Part shown: positions 17,476-26,243 of the stretch, one piece after another | Position numbering within the stretch: position 1 is the stretch's first letter | How the letters are laid out: every line of letters begins with the position of its first letter | From: Tateyamaria omphalii | GTDB lineage: Bacteria; Pseudomonadota; Alphaproteobacteria; Rhodobacterales; Rhodobacteraceae | Assembly: GCF_019802125.1 (NCBI RefSeq) | Contig: NZ_JAHVHT010000001.1 | Span: 186,001 to 250,000 of the forward strand | Direction of reading: 5' to 3' | Length of the DNA: 64,000 nucleotides | Notes under the pieces: model-generated | Told to the model about the DNA's origin: nothing | Database searches by the model: none | The model's input: the letters and a program-made list of their open reading frames with translations, nothing else | Program-made: the position numbers and the translations under genes

Positions 17476-18411
17476 ATGTCCACGATCCTGAGTATCCAGA
17501 ACCTGCGCAAATCCTATGCGGGCGGGTTCGACGCGCTGAAAGGCGTCAACCTCGACATCGAAGAGGGCGAGATCATTGCGCTTCTCGGTCCAAATGGTGC
17601 GGGGAAAACGACCCTGATTTCAACGGTTTGCGGCATCACAATGCCCACATCCGGCACCGTCACCGTGGCTGGGTTCGACATCCTGTCCAACTACCGCGAA
17701 GCGCGCAGCCTCATCGGCCTCGTACCACAGGAAATCGCGCTTGAGCCCTTTGAAAAGGTCATCAACACCGTCCGCTTCTCCCGCGGCCTCTTCGGCAAGC
17801 AGCGCAAAGACAGCGCGGTCGAAGATATCCTGAAGCGCCTGTCTCTGTGGGACAAGCGCGACAACCAGATCCGCGAATTGTCGGGCGGCATGAAACGCCG
17901 TGTGCTCATCGCCAAAGCGCTCGCTCACGAGCCACGCGTCCTTTTCCTCGACGAACCCACCGCAGGCGTCGACGTGGAGCTGCGCAAGGACATGTGGGAA
18001 ATTGTTGAACAATTACGCACAGATGGCGTGACCACCATCCTCACCACCCACTACATTGAAGAGGCCGAAGCCATCGCCGACCGGATCGGCGTCATCAGCA
18101 AGGGCGACATCCTGCTGGTCGAAGACAAGAATAAACTCATGGCGCGCATGGGTAAAAAGCAGCTCGATGTGCAGCTCACCAGTCAGATCAACGCCGTGCC
18201 TGATGCGCTCGCCGCCTATGACCTGACGCTTGGCGATGATGGCTGGACTCTGATCTATAGCTACGACGTCAATGCCGAACGGACGGGCATCACCATGCTG
18301 CTCAACGATGTTCAAAAGGCTGGGTTGCAGCTCAAGGACGTCGTGACGCGGCAATCGAGCCTCGAGGACATCTTTGTCTCCCTCGTCAATCAGCCGGAGG
18401 CCGCACAATGA
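17476..18411 (+). CDS. ABC-2 type exporter, ATP-binding protein
   Basis: A 311-residue ATPase with a full set of motifs: Walker [12 protein letters not shown]-loop ([11 protein letters not shown]), signature [15 protein letters not shown], Walker [14 protein letters not shown] and the switch His ([10 protein letters not shown]). The C-terminal extension after residue 220 is typical of the DrrA/CcmA-type subfamily that exports drugs, polysaccharides or lipids. The ATG at 17476 follows CCGGAG. Its stop overlaps the permease gene by four bases, giving a complete two-gene exporter. Confidence 0.92.
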   Translation: MSTILSIQNLRKSYAGGFDALKGVNLDIEEGEIIALLGPNGAGKTTLISTVCGITMPTSGTVTVAGFDILSNYREARSLIGLVPQEIALEPFEKVINTVRFSRGLFGKQRKDSAVEDILKRLSLWDKRDNQIRELSGGMKRRVLIAKALAHEPRVLFLDEPTAGVDVELRKDMWEIVEQLRTDGVTTILTTHYIEEAEAIADRIGVISKGDILLVEDKNKLMARMGKKQLDVQLTSQINAVPDALAAYDLTLGDDGWTLIYSYDVNAERTGITMLLNDVQKAGLQLKDVVTRQSSLEDIFVSLVNQPEAAQ

Positions 18412-19169
18412 ACTGGACTGCCATCCGCGCTATCTATGTCTTTGAAATGGCGCGCTTCTTCCGCACGATTGCGCAATCGCTCATCTCTCCAGTGCTCTCC
18501 ACCTCGCTCTACTTCGTGGTCTTCGGTGCCGCTATCGGCAGCCGGATCGACCAGGTCGAGGGGGTCAGTTACGGTGCCTTCATTGTCCCCGGCCTCATCA
18601 TGCTGACGGTGATGACCCAGGGCATCTCGAACGCCTCCTTCGGCATCTACTTCCCGAAATTCATCGGCACGATTTACGAACTGCTCTCAGCCCCTGTGAG
18701 CTTTCTGGAAATCGTCATGGGCTATGTGGGTGCCGCTGCGACCAAGGCCATGTTCATCGGGATCATCATCCTGATCACATCCTTCTTCTTCGTCGACATC
18801 CAGATCCAGAACCCGGCCGCCATGGTCGCTTTCCTTGTCCTGACCTGTATCAGCTTTGCGCTCTTCGGCTTCATCATCGGCATCTGGGCGGGCAACTTCG
18901 AACAACTGCAACTCGTGCCTCTGCTCATCATCACGCCGCTCGTGTTTCTGGGCGGGTCTTTCTACTCCATCTCGATGCTGCCGCCGGTGTGGCAGACGAT
19001 CTCGATGTTCAACCCGGTGGTCTACCTGATCTCCGGTTTCCGTTGGGCCTTCTTCGGTATCCAGGACGTCCCGATTGTGACGTCACTCCTCGCCATTGGT
19101 CTCTTCACCTCGCTGTGCTTGGGTGCGGTCTGGTGGATTTTCAAGACGGGTTGGCGCATTCGGCAATAA
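18408..19169 (+). CDS. ABC-2 type exporter, permease
   Basis: A 253-residue permease with six predicted helices and the ABC2 signature block ([24 protein letters not shown]...[13 protein letters not shown]) in the C-terminal half. It pairs with the ATPase just upstream through an ATGA overlap. The substrate cannot be read from sequence. The nearest capsule genes are 8 kb away on the other strand, and KpsM-type permeases look different, so I do not assign it to capsule export. Confidence 0.9.
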   Translation: MNWTAIRAIYVFEMARFFRTIAQSLISPVLSTSLYFVVFGAAIGSRIDQVEGVSYGAFIVPGLIMLTVMTQGISNASFGIYFPKFIGTIYELLSAPVSFLEIVMGYVGAAATKAMFIGIIILITSFFFVDIQIQNPAAMVAFLVLTCISFALFGFIIGIWAGNFEQLQLVPLLIITPLVFLGGSFYSISMLPPVWQTISMFNPVVYLISGFRWAFFGIQDVPIVTSLLAIGLFTSLCLGAVWWIFKTGWRIRQ

Positions 19170-19238
19170 CGTAACGGCCCGAAACTCCTTTGCATTGCGG
19201 CCTTGTTCTGTGCGGGGGCGCATTCTACATGGGCGTGG

Positions 19239-20036
19239 ATGAAACGCTGGATCCCCTTCATGAAATCCGACCCCACCGTCGCTGTCGTGCGGCTGCAAGG
19301 GGTTATCGCAGGCGGCACACGTGGCGCACTCAATGATCGCGCGCTGGCCGATGCCATTGAAAAGGCGTTCAGCCGTGGCAAGCCGGATGCTGTTGCGCTC
19401 GAGGTGAACTCGCCCGGCGGCAGCGCCGTGCAATCCTCGCTCATCGGTGGCCGCATCCGTCGGCTCGCCGAAGAAAAAGAGATCCCGGTGATCGCCTTTG
19501 TCGAGGATGTCGCTGCATCGGGTGGGTATTGGCTGGCTGCGGCCGCAGATGAAATCTATGCCGATCCGTCTTCGGTCGTGGGCTCCATCGGCGTGATCTC
19601 AGCCAGTTTCGGGGCGCATGAGCTGCTGGTCCGACAAGGGGTCGAACGGCGCGTCTACACTGCGGGCAAATCGAAAAGCATGCTTGACCCGTTCCGCCCG
19701 GAAAAACCCGAGGATGTCGAGCGCCTCAAGGGGCTCTTGAACGACATCCACACCAATTTCATAGACCACGTCCAGGCGCGACGGTCCGGCAAGCTGGACG
19801 GGGAGGCCGAGTTGTTCACGGGCGAGGTTTGGCTGGCGGAGAAGGCCAAGTCGCTTGGCTTGATCGACGGCATCGGACACCTGAAACCCATGATGAAGGA
19901 GCGGTTCGGCGACAAGGTGAAGTTCCGCCGCTATGGCGTGAAGAAACCTTTCTTCTCGCGGCTGGGCGCCCAGCTTTTCGACGATGCAGTGCACAGCATC
20001 GAAGAGCGCGCAGCCTACGCGCGGTTTGGACTGTAA
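19239..20036 (+). CDS. S49 family serine peptidase (SppA/SohB-like)
   Basis: A 265-residue serine protease of the signal-peptide-peptidase family. The nucleophile lies in DVAASGGYWLAAAADEIYAD, the catalytic Lys is probably in AGKSKSMLDPF, and VNSPGGSAVQS is the family's glycine-rich oxyanion region. Unlike SohB there is no strong N-terminal membrane anchor (MKRWIPFMKSDP), so it may be cytoplasmic or peripheral. Start 19239 matches the core domain; an upstream TTG is less likely. It leads a tight unit with the small peptide and the antiporter. Confidence 0.88.
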   Translation: MKRWIPFMKSDPTVAVVRLQGVIAGGTRGALNDRALADAIEKAFSRGKPDAVALEVNSPGGSAVQSSLIGGRIRRLAEEKEIPVIAFVEDVAASGGYWLAAAADEIYADPSSVVGSIGVISASFGAHELLVRQGVERRVYTAGKSKSMLDPFRPEKPEDVERLKGLLNDIHTNFIDHVQARRSGKLDGEAELFTGEVWLAEKAKSLGLIDGIGHLKPMMKERFGDKVKFRRYGVKKPFFSRLGAQLFDDAVHSIEERAAYARFGL

Positions 20037-20039
20037 TCC

Positions 20040-20204
20040 ATGATGTCCAAGGTCGTCCTGCTGTTCCTCGCCTTCATTGCGGTGCTGGCTGTTTTTGGCA
20101 AACTGCACTGGATCGGCGGCAAGCGGCTGGCATCTGCCAAATGCGCCTGCGGACGCTACCGTATCGGCAAAGGCAAATGCGCCTGTGGGCGGGGTGACAG
20201 GTGA
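20040..20204 (+). CDS. 54-residue Cys-rich single-pass membrane peptide
   Basis: A small frame starting with ATG-ATG four bases behind the peptidase stop and ending in TGA that shares one base with the antiporter ATG (TGATG). Residues 3-20 form one hydrophobic helix (KVVLLFLAFIAVLAVFG). The C-terminal part carries two copies of KCACGR separated by a short basic linker, so four cysteines in two C-x-C pairs. C-x-C pairs suggest metal binding or redox activity; that is inference. Tight packing on both sides and biased composition argue for a real gene. Confidence 0.72.
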   Translation: MMSKVVLLFLAFIAVLAVFGKLHWIGGKRLASAKCACGRYRIGKGKCACGRGDR

Positions 20205-21166
20205 TGGCGGTGGCAATGCCATGGCTGCTCAGCGGGTTGGGCCTTCTGATCCTGCTGCTGGCCGGGGATTCCCTGGTAAAGGGCGCGGTGAACCTGTCGC
20301 TGCGCCTTGGTGTCCCGGCACTGATTGTCAGCCTGACCATCGTTGCCTTTGGCACGTCCGCGCCCGAGCTGCTCATTGCCATTCAGGCGGTTCTCGAGGA
20401 TGCACCGGGCATCGCCATCGGTAACGTGGTCGGGTCGAACACCGCAAATATCCTGCTGGTGCTGGGGATTCCCGCGCTTTTGGCGACCATGCACACGTCC
20501 GAGTGCGAGACGAAGAAAACCTTCAACTTCATGATCGCCGCGTCGATCCTGTTTATCGCGTTGGCCTTTCGCGGCGTGTTCGACTGGATTGCGGCGATCG
20601 TGTTGCTTGCAGCTCTCGGCCTTGTTCTGTGGGATGCCGCACGCGAGGCAAAGGGCCACCGTGCCGCTTGCGCCGATGCCACCGAAGACGAAGAAGAGAT
20701 CGAGGGAGTTGACCCCGATCTGCCGGGCTGGCGCATCGCTGTTTTCCTCATCCTTGGCCTGATCGGTTTGCCTCTCGGGGCGGATCTGCTGGTCGACAAT
20801 GCAACCATCATTGCAAAGATGTACGGGGTCAGCGACACGGTCATCGGCCTCACGCTTGTCGCGGTCGGTACGTCGCTGCCGGAACTGGCCACGACAGTCA
20901 TGGCGGCACTGCGTCGCCAGGCCGATGTGGCACTGGGAAATGTGATCGGTTCGAACATGTTCAACCTGCTGGCCATCGTAGGTGTCGCCAGCCTTGTCGG
21001 GCCGATCCCTGTGGACCACGCATTCCTGCGCTTTGATCTGTGGGTCATGCTGGGCGCTTCGCTTCTGTTGCTGCCATTCGTGTATATGCGCCGTGATATC
21101 ACCCGTACGTGGGGTGTAATCTTGACCGCCCTTTATCTGACCTATCTGGCAGTCGTACTAAGCTGA
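20204..21166 (+). CDS. Na+/Ca2+ antiporter of the CaCA superfamily (YrbG-like)
   Basis: A 320-residue membrane protein with two inverted Na_Ca_ex domains of about five helices. The alpha repeats are plain: FGTSAPELLIAIQAVLEDA with GNVVGSNTANI, and VGTSLPELATTVMAALRRQ with GNVIGSNMFNL, including the Glu of each PEL motif that binds the ion. An acidic cytoplasmic loop (EDEEEIEGVDPD, about residue 165) joins the halves. The ATG at 20204 overlaps the stop of the small Cys-rich gene. Confidence 0.92.
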   Translation: MAVAMPWLLSGLGLLILLLAGDSLVKGAVNLSLRLGVPALIVSLTIVAFGTSAPELLIAIQAVLEDAPGIAIGNVVGSNTANILLVLGIPALLATMHTSECETKKTFNFMIAASILFIALAFRGVFDWIAAIVLLAALGLVLWDAAREAKGHRAACADATEDEEEIEGVDPDLPGWRIAVFLILGLIGLPLGADLLVDNATIIAKMYGVSDTVIGLTLVAVGTSLPELATTVMAALRRQADVALGNVIGSNMFNLLAIVGVASLVGPIPVDHAFLRFDLWVMLGASLLLLPFVYMRRDITRTWGVILTALYLTYLAVVLS

Positions 21167-21186
21167 AGAACTAAGGGGAGGGTGCG

Positions 21187-21966
21187 ATGACACGCGCACT
21201 TGTAACAGGGGCAGGGCATCGATTGGGTCAGGCTATGGCGGTGTATCTGGCCGGGCGAGGCTATGATGTGGCCGTGCACTACGCGAGCAGTGAAGCAGGC
21301 GCGCAGGAGACTTTCGCTATGGTCGAGGGCAAAGGCCAGCGCGCCGTTGCCCTGAAAGCGGACCTGACTAATGAGGACGATACCCAGGCCCTGTTCGGAC
21401 GCGCGGTGGATGCTTTGGGAGGCCCCATCACCTGCCTGATCAACAATGCCTCTATCTTTGAATATGACACGGTCGAGACGGCGACGCGAGACAGCTGGGA
21501 CCGGCATATGGAGAGCAACCTGCGTGCGCCCTTCGTGCTGACGCAGAATATGGCGGCGCAGGGTCTTGAAGCATCGCGCGATGAGATGGACGAGCCCGTA
21601 GCTACGGGTTTGGTCCTAAACATGGTGGACCAGCGCGTGCGTAAGCTCACGCCCGAGTTCATGACCTATACGCTGGCAAAGATGGGATTGTGGGCTTTGA
21701 CGCAGACCAGTGCACGCGCCCTGACGCCTGCGATCCGGGTCAACGCCATAGGGCCGGGACCGACACTGCAGGGCGGACGCCAAAGCGCAGAGCATTTCGC
21801 GAAACAGCGTGCCGCAACGGTGCTGGGACGTGGTTCGAACCCGGCCGATATCGTGGGCGCGCTTGGCTACTTCCTTGATGCGCCCGGTGTCACAGGACAA
21901 CTTCTATGCGTTGACGGTGGGCAGCATCTGGCTTGGGAAACGCCCGACGTTCTGGGTGTGGAATAA
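21187..21966 (+). CDS. Short-chain dehydrogenase, pteridine-reductase/FolM-like
   Basis: A 259-residue SDR. The cofactor site is VTGAGHRLGQAM; NNASIFEYD follows. Instead of the usual catalytic Ser it has VLNMVDQRVRKLTPEFMTYT followed by LAK, and the NMVD plus YTxAK pair is the hallmark of pteridine reductases such as PTR1 and FolM. That suggests reduction of dihydropterins (biopterin, monapterin or folate). AAGGGGAG upstream fits the ATG. No fol genes are adjacent, so the substrate is inferred only from the motif. Confidence 0.82.
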   Translation: MTRALVTGAGHRLGQAMAVYLAGRGYDVAVHYASSEAGAQETFAMVEGKGQRAVALKADLTNEDDTQALFGRAVDALGGPITCLINNASIFEYDTVETATRDSWDRHMESNLRAPFVLTQNMAAQGLEASRDEMDEPVATGLVLNMVDQRVRKLTPEFMTYTLAKMGLWALTQTSARALTPAIRVNAIGPGPTLQGGRQSAEHFAKQRAATVLGRGSNPADIVGALGYFLDAPGVTGQLLCVDGGQHLAWETPDVLGVE

Positions 21967-22093
21967 GGTGACGTAGGGAGAGTTTTGCACCGCGTTAATG
22001 TTCGTTACAATTCTGTTACCAAAACGCGTTTGTTTTCAGTAGCTTGCCTATCGGAAAAGAAAATAGCTTTGAAAAACAATACCTTGGGTGTGT

Positions 22094-22108
22094 GCCTAAA
22101 ATTTAGGC
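22094..22108. promoter_or_regulatory. 15-base palindrome upstream of uvrC
   Basis: GCCTAAA-A-TTTAGGC is a perfect dyad with 7-base arms in the AT-rich 289-base gap before uvrC. It may be an operator. I do not see a match to the alphaproteobacterial SOS box (GTTC-N7-GTTC). Nothing coding is visible in the gap. Confidence 0.4.
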
Positions 22109-22170
22109 AAACTCAGGAAGCGCCCAAAAAACAACGGAAAATTCGGTACGCCCAGAACTTACCCGCACAC

Positions 22171-22179
22171 TTATCCACA
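22171..22179 (+). promoter_or_regulatory. Perfect DnaA-box sequence upstream of uvrC
   Basis: TTATCCACA matches the DnaA box exactly and lies 77 bases before the uvrC start. DnaA can act as a transcription factor at single boxes; whether it does here is unknown. Confidence 0.4.
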
Positions 22180-22255
22180 GCTTTCGTGGATGTAAGATTG
22201 CTTGATCAGGTGGTCAAATCGGTGCAGCCAAAACAGGAAAGACGGCACGAATCGT

Positions 22256-24142
22256 ATGGCGAAACAGGACGACATCGAACAGCCCAAGGTTGATCAGCCC
22301 GTGCCCGTCGGCCATGAGGTGATCCAGGGCTATCTCAAGACGCTGGACAGCTCTCCCGGCGTTTACCGGATGCTCGACCGCGAAAGCCGGGTGCTCTACG
22401 TGGGCAAGGCCCGCAACCTACGCGCGCGCGTGTCGAACTATGCCCGCCCGTCGGGCCACAGCCCGCGGATCGCGCGGATGATTTCGATGACCGCGTCGAT
22501 GATGTTCCTGACCACAAGGACCGAGACTGAGGCGCTGCTTCTTGAACAGAATCTGATCAAGCAGCTCAAGCCCAAGTTCAACGTGCTGCTGCGTGACGAC
22601 AAATCCTTTCCCAATATTCTGGTGACGGGCGATCACCCCTATCCGCAGATCAAGAAGCATCGCGGCGCCAAGAAGCAGAAGGGTGCCTATTACGGGCCGT
22701 TTGCCAGCGCGGGGGCCGTGAACCGCACGCTCAATCAACTCCAAAAAGTCTTTCTACTTCGTAACTGCACCGACTCGATGTTCGACAGCCGGACGCGGCC
22801 TTGCCTGCTGTACCAGATCAAGCGGTGCTCCGGGCCTTGTGTCGGGCTGATCTCGGAAGCTGAATATGCCCAGTCGGTGAAGGATGCGGAGCGCTTCCTT
22901 ACCGGCAAGTCCACCGACATCCAGGCCAAGCTCGCGGCGCAGATGCAGCAGGCTTCCGAGGAGATGGAGTTCGAGCGCGCCGCCGCCCTGCGGGACCGTA
23001 TCCGCGCGATGACGTCGGTTCAGTCCGCCCAAGGTATCAACCCGCGTAGCGTGACCGAGGCGGACATCGTGGCCCTGCATATGGAGCAGGGGCAGGCTTG
23101 CGTGCAGGTCTTCTTCATCCGGGCCAACCAGAACTGGGGCAACCGCGACTTCTACCCCCGTGTCGGTGCCGACGTGGACGCGGCAGAGGTGCTAGAGGCG
23201 TTTCTGGGGCAGTTCTACGACACCAAGGAACCGCCACGGCAGTTGATCCTGTCGAACGAGATCGAGAACCCGGATCTGATGGCGGAGGCGCTGAGCCAGA
23301 AACTGGGCCGCAAGGTCGAACTGCTGGTGCCCCAGCGCGGTGAAAAGGCGGAGCTTGTGGACAGCGCCCTGCGCAACGCCCGCGAAAGCCTTGCCCGCAA
23401 GATGGCTGAGAGTGCGACGCAGGCGAAGCTGTTGCGCGGCGTCGCCGACGCCTTTGAATTGCCAGATCCGCCAGAGCGGATCGAAGTGTACGACAACTCG
23501 CACATCCAGGGCACGAACGCGGTGGGCGCCATGATCGTCGCGGGTCCCGACGGGTTCATGAAAAACAGCTACCGCAAGTTCAACATCAAGGGCGATGACC
23601 TGACCCCCGGTGACGATTTCGGCATGATGAAAGAGGTCCTGCACCGCCGGTTCAAGCGTTTGCTGAGCGAAGATCCCGACCGCGAGAAGGGCATGTGGCC
23701 GGACCTGCTCTTGATCGACGGTGGCGCAGGGCAGGTGAGCGCGGTGGCCGAGATCATGCGCGAGCACGGGGTTGAGGATATCCCGATGGTCGGCGTGGCC
23801 AAAGGCGTGGACCGCGATGCGGGCAAGGAGGAATTTCACCGCACGGGCAAGCGCCCCTTCGCCCTGCGCCACAACGATCCGGTCCTCTATTTCGTGCAGC
23901 GCATGCGGGACGAAGCCCACCGCTTTGCGATTGGCACGCACCGGGCCAAGCGGGCAAAATCGAACATGAAAAACCCGCTCGACGACATCCCCGGGGTGGG
24001 CGCGGCCCGCAAGCGGGCGCTGCTTGCGCATTTCGGGTCGGCCAAGGCGGTGAGCCGTGCAAATCTGGCCGATCTCAAGGCGGTCGATGGCGTGTCCGAG
24101 GGGTTGGCGCAGAAGGTCTATGATTTCTTTCACGACCAGTGA
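22256..24142 (+). CDS. uvrC: Excinuclease ABC subunit UvrC
   Basis: A 628-residue nuclease that makes both incisions in nucleotide-excision repair. The N-terminal GIY-YIG domain is seen as SPGVYRML with [13 protein letters not shown]; the UVR domain ([18 protein letters not shown], about residue 215-235) binds UvrB; the C-terminal RNase H-like nuclease has [17 protein letters not shown] and LLIDGGAGQ; helix-hairpin-helix motifs close the protein ([20 protein letters not shown]). The ATG at 22256 gives the normal N-terminus; an earlier TTG is in frame. pgsA follows 57 bases downstream. Confidence 0.97.
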   Translation: MAKQDDIEQPKVDQPVPVGHEVIQGYLKTLDSSPGVYRMLDRESRVLYVGKARNLRARVSNYARPSGHSPRIARMISMTASMMFLTTRTETEALLLEQNLIKQLKPKFNVLLRDDKSFPNILVTGDHPYPQIKKHRGAKKQKGAYYGPFASAGAVNRTLNQLQKVFLLRNCTDSMFDSRTRPCLLYQIKRCSGPCVGLISEAEYAQSVKDAERFLTGKSTDIQAKLAAQMQQASEEMEFERAAALRDRIRAMTSVQSAQGINPRSVTEADIVALHMEQGQACVQVFFIRANQNWGNRDFYPRVGADVDAAEVLEAFLGQFYDTKEPPRQLILSNEIENPDLMAEALSQKLGRKVELLVPQRGEKAELVDSALRNARESLARKMAESATQAKLLRGVADAFELPDPPERIEVYDNSHIQGTNAVGAMIVAGPDGFMKNSYRKFNIKGDDLTPGDDFGMMKEVLHRRFKRLLSEDPDREKGMWPDLLLIDGGAGQVSAVAEIMREHGVEDIPMVGVAKGVDRDAGKEEFHRTGKRPFALRHNDPVLYFVQRMRDEAHRFAIGTHRAKRAKSNMKNPLDDIPGVGAARKRALLAHFGSAKAVSRANLADLKAVDGVSEGLAQKVYDFFHDQ

Positions 24143-24199
24143 GGCGCATGTGCCATACGCCCTCTTCCGGCTTGGGCTGGGACAGGCTAGAGATTGCGA

Positions 24200-24859
24200 A
24201 TGATTTGGACGATCCCGAACATCCTGACGACCCTGCGCCTGATTGCAGCCCCGCTCGTCGCCGTCATGTTCCTCTATTTCACCCGGCCTTTCGCCGACAT
24301 CCTTGCTGTCATTCTGTTTATCGGCGCAGCCATTACCGACTGGTTTGACGGCTACCTCGCCCGCGCCTGGGGCCAGCAGACGAAGCTCGGGACCATGCTC
24401 GACCCCATCGCGGACAAGGCGATGGTGGTGATCGCGCTGATGGTCATCATCGGCTTTTCCAGCTGGTCGCCATGGCTGGTTCTGCCCGCCACCATGATCC
24501 TGTTTCGAGAGGTTTTTGTCTCGGGTTTACGGGAGTTTCTGGGGGACACGGCGGGGACGTTGAAGGTGACGAACCTTGCGAAATGGAAGACGACTTTGCA
24601 GATGATCGCCATTGCCGTTCTCTTTTCGCAAGGCGTGTTCGAGCACTATTTCGGCATGTCCATCTGGGGCATGGATGAGGCGATGGTGAATGCCATTCTC
24701 AATGGCGAAGAACCTGACCACCTGGGCCTCTGGTGGAAGCTCGCGGGGGCCGACTGGTCGGGGCGTATAGGCCTTTGGTTGCTGTGGATCGCCGCCGCGC
24801 TTACCTTTATCACCGGGTGGGATTACTTCCGTAAGGCCATGCCGCACTTGAAAGGGTAA
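24200..24859 (+). CDS. pgsA: CDP-diacylglycerol-glycerol-3-phosphate 3-phosphatidyltransferase
   Basis: A 219-residue membrane enzyme making phosphatidylglycerol phosphate from CDP-diacylglycerol. The CDP-alcohol phosphotransferase motif is complete (DGYLARAW...GTMLDPIADKAMV, with the expected Asp residues). It has several predicted helices and an extra loop near residue 150-180 (GMDEAMVNAILNGEEPDH) that lengthens the protein. The ATG at 24200 is six bases after an in-frame TTG. It is followed by moaD after five bases, a uvrC-pgsA-moaDE arrangement common in this bacterial group. Confidence 0.94.
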   Translation: MIWTIPNILTTLRLIAAPLVAVMFLYFTRPFADILAVILFIGAAITDWFDGYLARAWGQQTKLGTMLDPIADKAMVVIALMVIIGFSSWSPWLVLPATMILFREVFVSGLREFLGDTAGTLKVTNLAKWKTTLQMIAIAVLFSQGVFEHYFGMSIWGMDEAMVNAILNGEEPDHLGLWWKLAGADWSGRIGLWLLWIAAALTFITGWDYFRKAMPHLKG

Positions 24860-24864
24860 CAGAT

Positions 24865-25110
24865 ATGGACGTGCTCTATTTCGCATGGGTTCGCGAACGC
24901 ATCGGCATCCCGCGCGAGGCGGTTGAAACGCAGGCCGGGACGGTCATGGACCTGGTCGAAGAGCTGCGCGGCAAGGAAGAGCGTTATGCCGCCGCCTTTG
25001 CCGATATCTCCGCGCTGCGCGTGGCTGTGGACCAGCAATTGACAGACTTTGATGCGCCACTTTCCGGCGCGCGTGAAGTCGCGTTTTTTCCACCAATGAC
25101 AGGGGGTTAA
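24865..25110 (+). CDS. moaD: Molybdopterin synthase sulfur carrier subunit MoaD
   Basis: An 81-residue ubiquitin-like protein ending in the required double glycine (FFPPMTGG), whose C-terminal thiocarboxylate donates sulfur in molybdopterin synthesis. The start MDVLYFAWVRERIG is typical. The stop is followed after four bases by moaE, its partner subunit. Confidence 0.95.
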   Translation: MDVLYFAWVRERIGIPREAVETQAGTVMDLVEELRGKEERYAAAFADISALRVAVDQQLTDFDAPLSGAREVAFFPPMTGG

Positions 25111-25114
25111 CCCC

Positions 25115-25555
25115 ATGCGCATCGTCGTTCAGGACGCCCCGTTCGACTTTGGCGCAGAGGCTGCCGCCTTTGCCGACGGACGCGCTGTGTCTGGTGCTGT
25201 TGTCACCTTCACGGGCATCGTGCGGGACGTGGATGGCGGGCTGCAGGCGATGGAGATCGAGCACTATCCTGGCATGACCGAAAGCGCGCTGACCGACATC
25301 GCGGCCGAAGCCATGAAGCGCTGGTCGCTTGAAGACGCGCTGGTGATCCACCGCCATGGGCGGCTGGAGGTGGGCGAGATGATCATGATGGTCGCCACCG
25401 CCGCCCGCCACCGCAAGGACGCGTTCGAGGCGGCGGAATACCTGATGGATTACCTCAAGTCCCGTGCCCCATTCTGGAAGCGTGAAGTCACTGCCGATGG
25501 CGCGGATTGGGTCGCCGCGCGGGACGAGGATGAGGACGCGCTGACGCGCTGGTGA
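25115..25555 (+). CDS. moaE: Molybdopterin synthase catalytic subunit MoaE
   Basis: A 146-residue subunit that converts cyclic pyranopterin monophosphate to molybdopterin with MoaD. Motifs include GAVVTFTGIVRDVDGG, LEIEHYPGMTE-like sequence (MEIEHYPGMTESAL), IHRHGRLEVGEMIMMV, and the catalytic Lys region DYLKSRAPFWKRE. Other Moco genes are at 44.0 kb (moaB) and 57.6-61.7 kb. A stem-loop follows the stop. Confidence 0.96.
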   Translation: MRIVVQDAPFDFGAEAAAFADGRAVSGAVVTFTGIVRDVDGGLQAMEIEHYPGMTESALTDIAAEAMKRWSLEDALVIHRHGRLEVGEMIMMVATAARHRKDAFEAAEYLMDYLKSRAPFWKREVTADGADWVAARDEDEDALTRW

Positions 25556-25562
25556 CGGGATG

Positions 25563-25587
25563 CACCGGGGTGCCGTAGTGCCCGGTG
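25563..25587 (+). terminator. Stem-loop after moaE
   Basis: CACCGGG and CCCGGTG pair across an 11-base loop eight bases after the moaE stop. A short T-containing stretch follows (TTGTTTATAAA) after a few bases, so it may end the uvrC-pgsA-moaDE unit. Confidence 0.45.
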
Positions 25588-25803
25588 ATTCACCCCTTGT
25601 TTATAAAGCTGAATCGCTGTTTTTGGGGGTGTCACCCCCCGTGTACCATCCGTACACCCCCTGTGCACCCCCAACGAGCGTATTGTGCCTGGTTAACGCA
25701 ACGTGCGGTGGGTGCCTGGGACGGCAACACTGTGCCTTGTGGCACGTTGCATGAGGTGTCGTGTCTGTGATCCAAAGGCCGCGCAAGCGCGACGACATTG
25801 TTT
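25588..25803. other. Gene-free stretch dense in inverted repeats
   Basis: Visible dyads are GGGGGTG-T-CACCCCC (25625-25639), GTGTAC/GTACAC (25641-25657), and GCAACGTGC (25698-25706) with GCACGTTGC (25742-25750) enclosing smaller complementary stretches. No credible protein frame is present: frames here are Cys/Pro-rich and lack ribosome sites. A structured RNA or repeat remnants are possible. Confidence 0.4.
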
Positions 25804-25849
25804 GGGGGGCTCTGCCCCCGTCGCTGCCGCGACTCCCCCGGGATTTTTT
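25804..25849. repeat. REP-like intergenic element typical of Rhodobacteraceae
   Basis: GGGGG-CTCTG-CCCCC is followed by GTCG/CGAC around a 6-base loop, then CCCCCGGGATTTTTT. This G-run, CTCTG loop and CCCCCGGGATnTTT tail is a pattern I associate with dispersed intergenic repeats of Roseobacter-group genomes. Only one clear copy is in this window. It could also terminate transcription on the plus strand. Confidence 0.45.
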
Positions 25850-25916
25850 GAAACAGAGAAGGGACCGGCGATGGCATGTGGTGTCGCCATGCGGTTCGGG
25901 CGCTGGGCCGTGTGGC

Positions 25917-26243
25917 CTAGCTGGCTTGTTGGCGGTCGATCCAGGCGCGCAGCTCTTCGGCCTCGTGCCGCGCGTCGCGCAAGCCGTCCATCGCAGCGCG
26001 CAGCTCGGCCTCGGTCTGGCTGAGCTGGTTGGTCAGTTCCGCCTCGCGTTGCTGCAGGTAGGTGATCGCCTGATCCCGGGTTTCCTCGGCCTCGTGCAGC
26101 TCCTGGCTCATCCGGTCCAGTTCGGCCACATCGCCCGAGGCGACGCGGGTGAAGCGGTGGATCAGCCAGTTCGCGAACCAGCCCAGGCAGAACGCGATGA
26201 AGAGAATGATGGCTGTCGCAATGACAAACTCAGTTCTGCTCAT
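25917..26243 (-). CDS. Membrane-anchored coiled-coil protein
   Basis: A 108-residue protein with one N-terminal helix (FVIATAIILFIAFCLGWFANWLI, residues 6-28) and a long charged heptad-rich coiled coil (residues 40-103, many E, Q, R and A). Its start overlaps the end of the OmpA-family gene by 14 bases, so it is the last gene of that unit. It might act as a tether between inner membrane and periplasm or cytoplasm; topology is not certain. No named family recognised. Confidence 0.75.
   Translation of the reverse strand: MSRTEFVIATAIILFIAFCLGWFANWLIHRFTRVASGDVAELDRMSQELHEAEETRDQAITYLQQREAELTNQLSQTEAELRAAMDGLRDARHEAEELRAWIDRQQAS

Noticed and set aside
17476-19169. ABC-2 exporter as the missing capsule transporter (KpsMT)
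   Set aside because: The ATPase has the longer DrrA-type C-terminus, the genes are 7 kb away on the other strand, and no KpsE-like partner is present.
25585-25803. Short Cys/Pro-rich frames in the moaE downstream gap
   Set aside because: They overlap hairpins, have no ribosome-binding sites and no natural composition.
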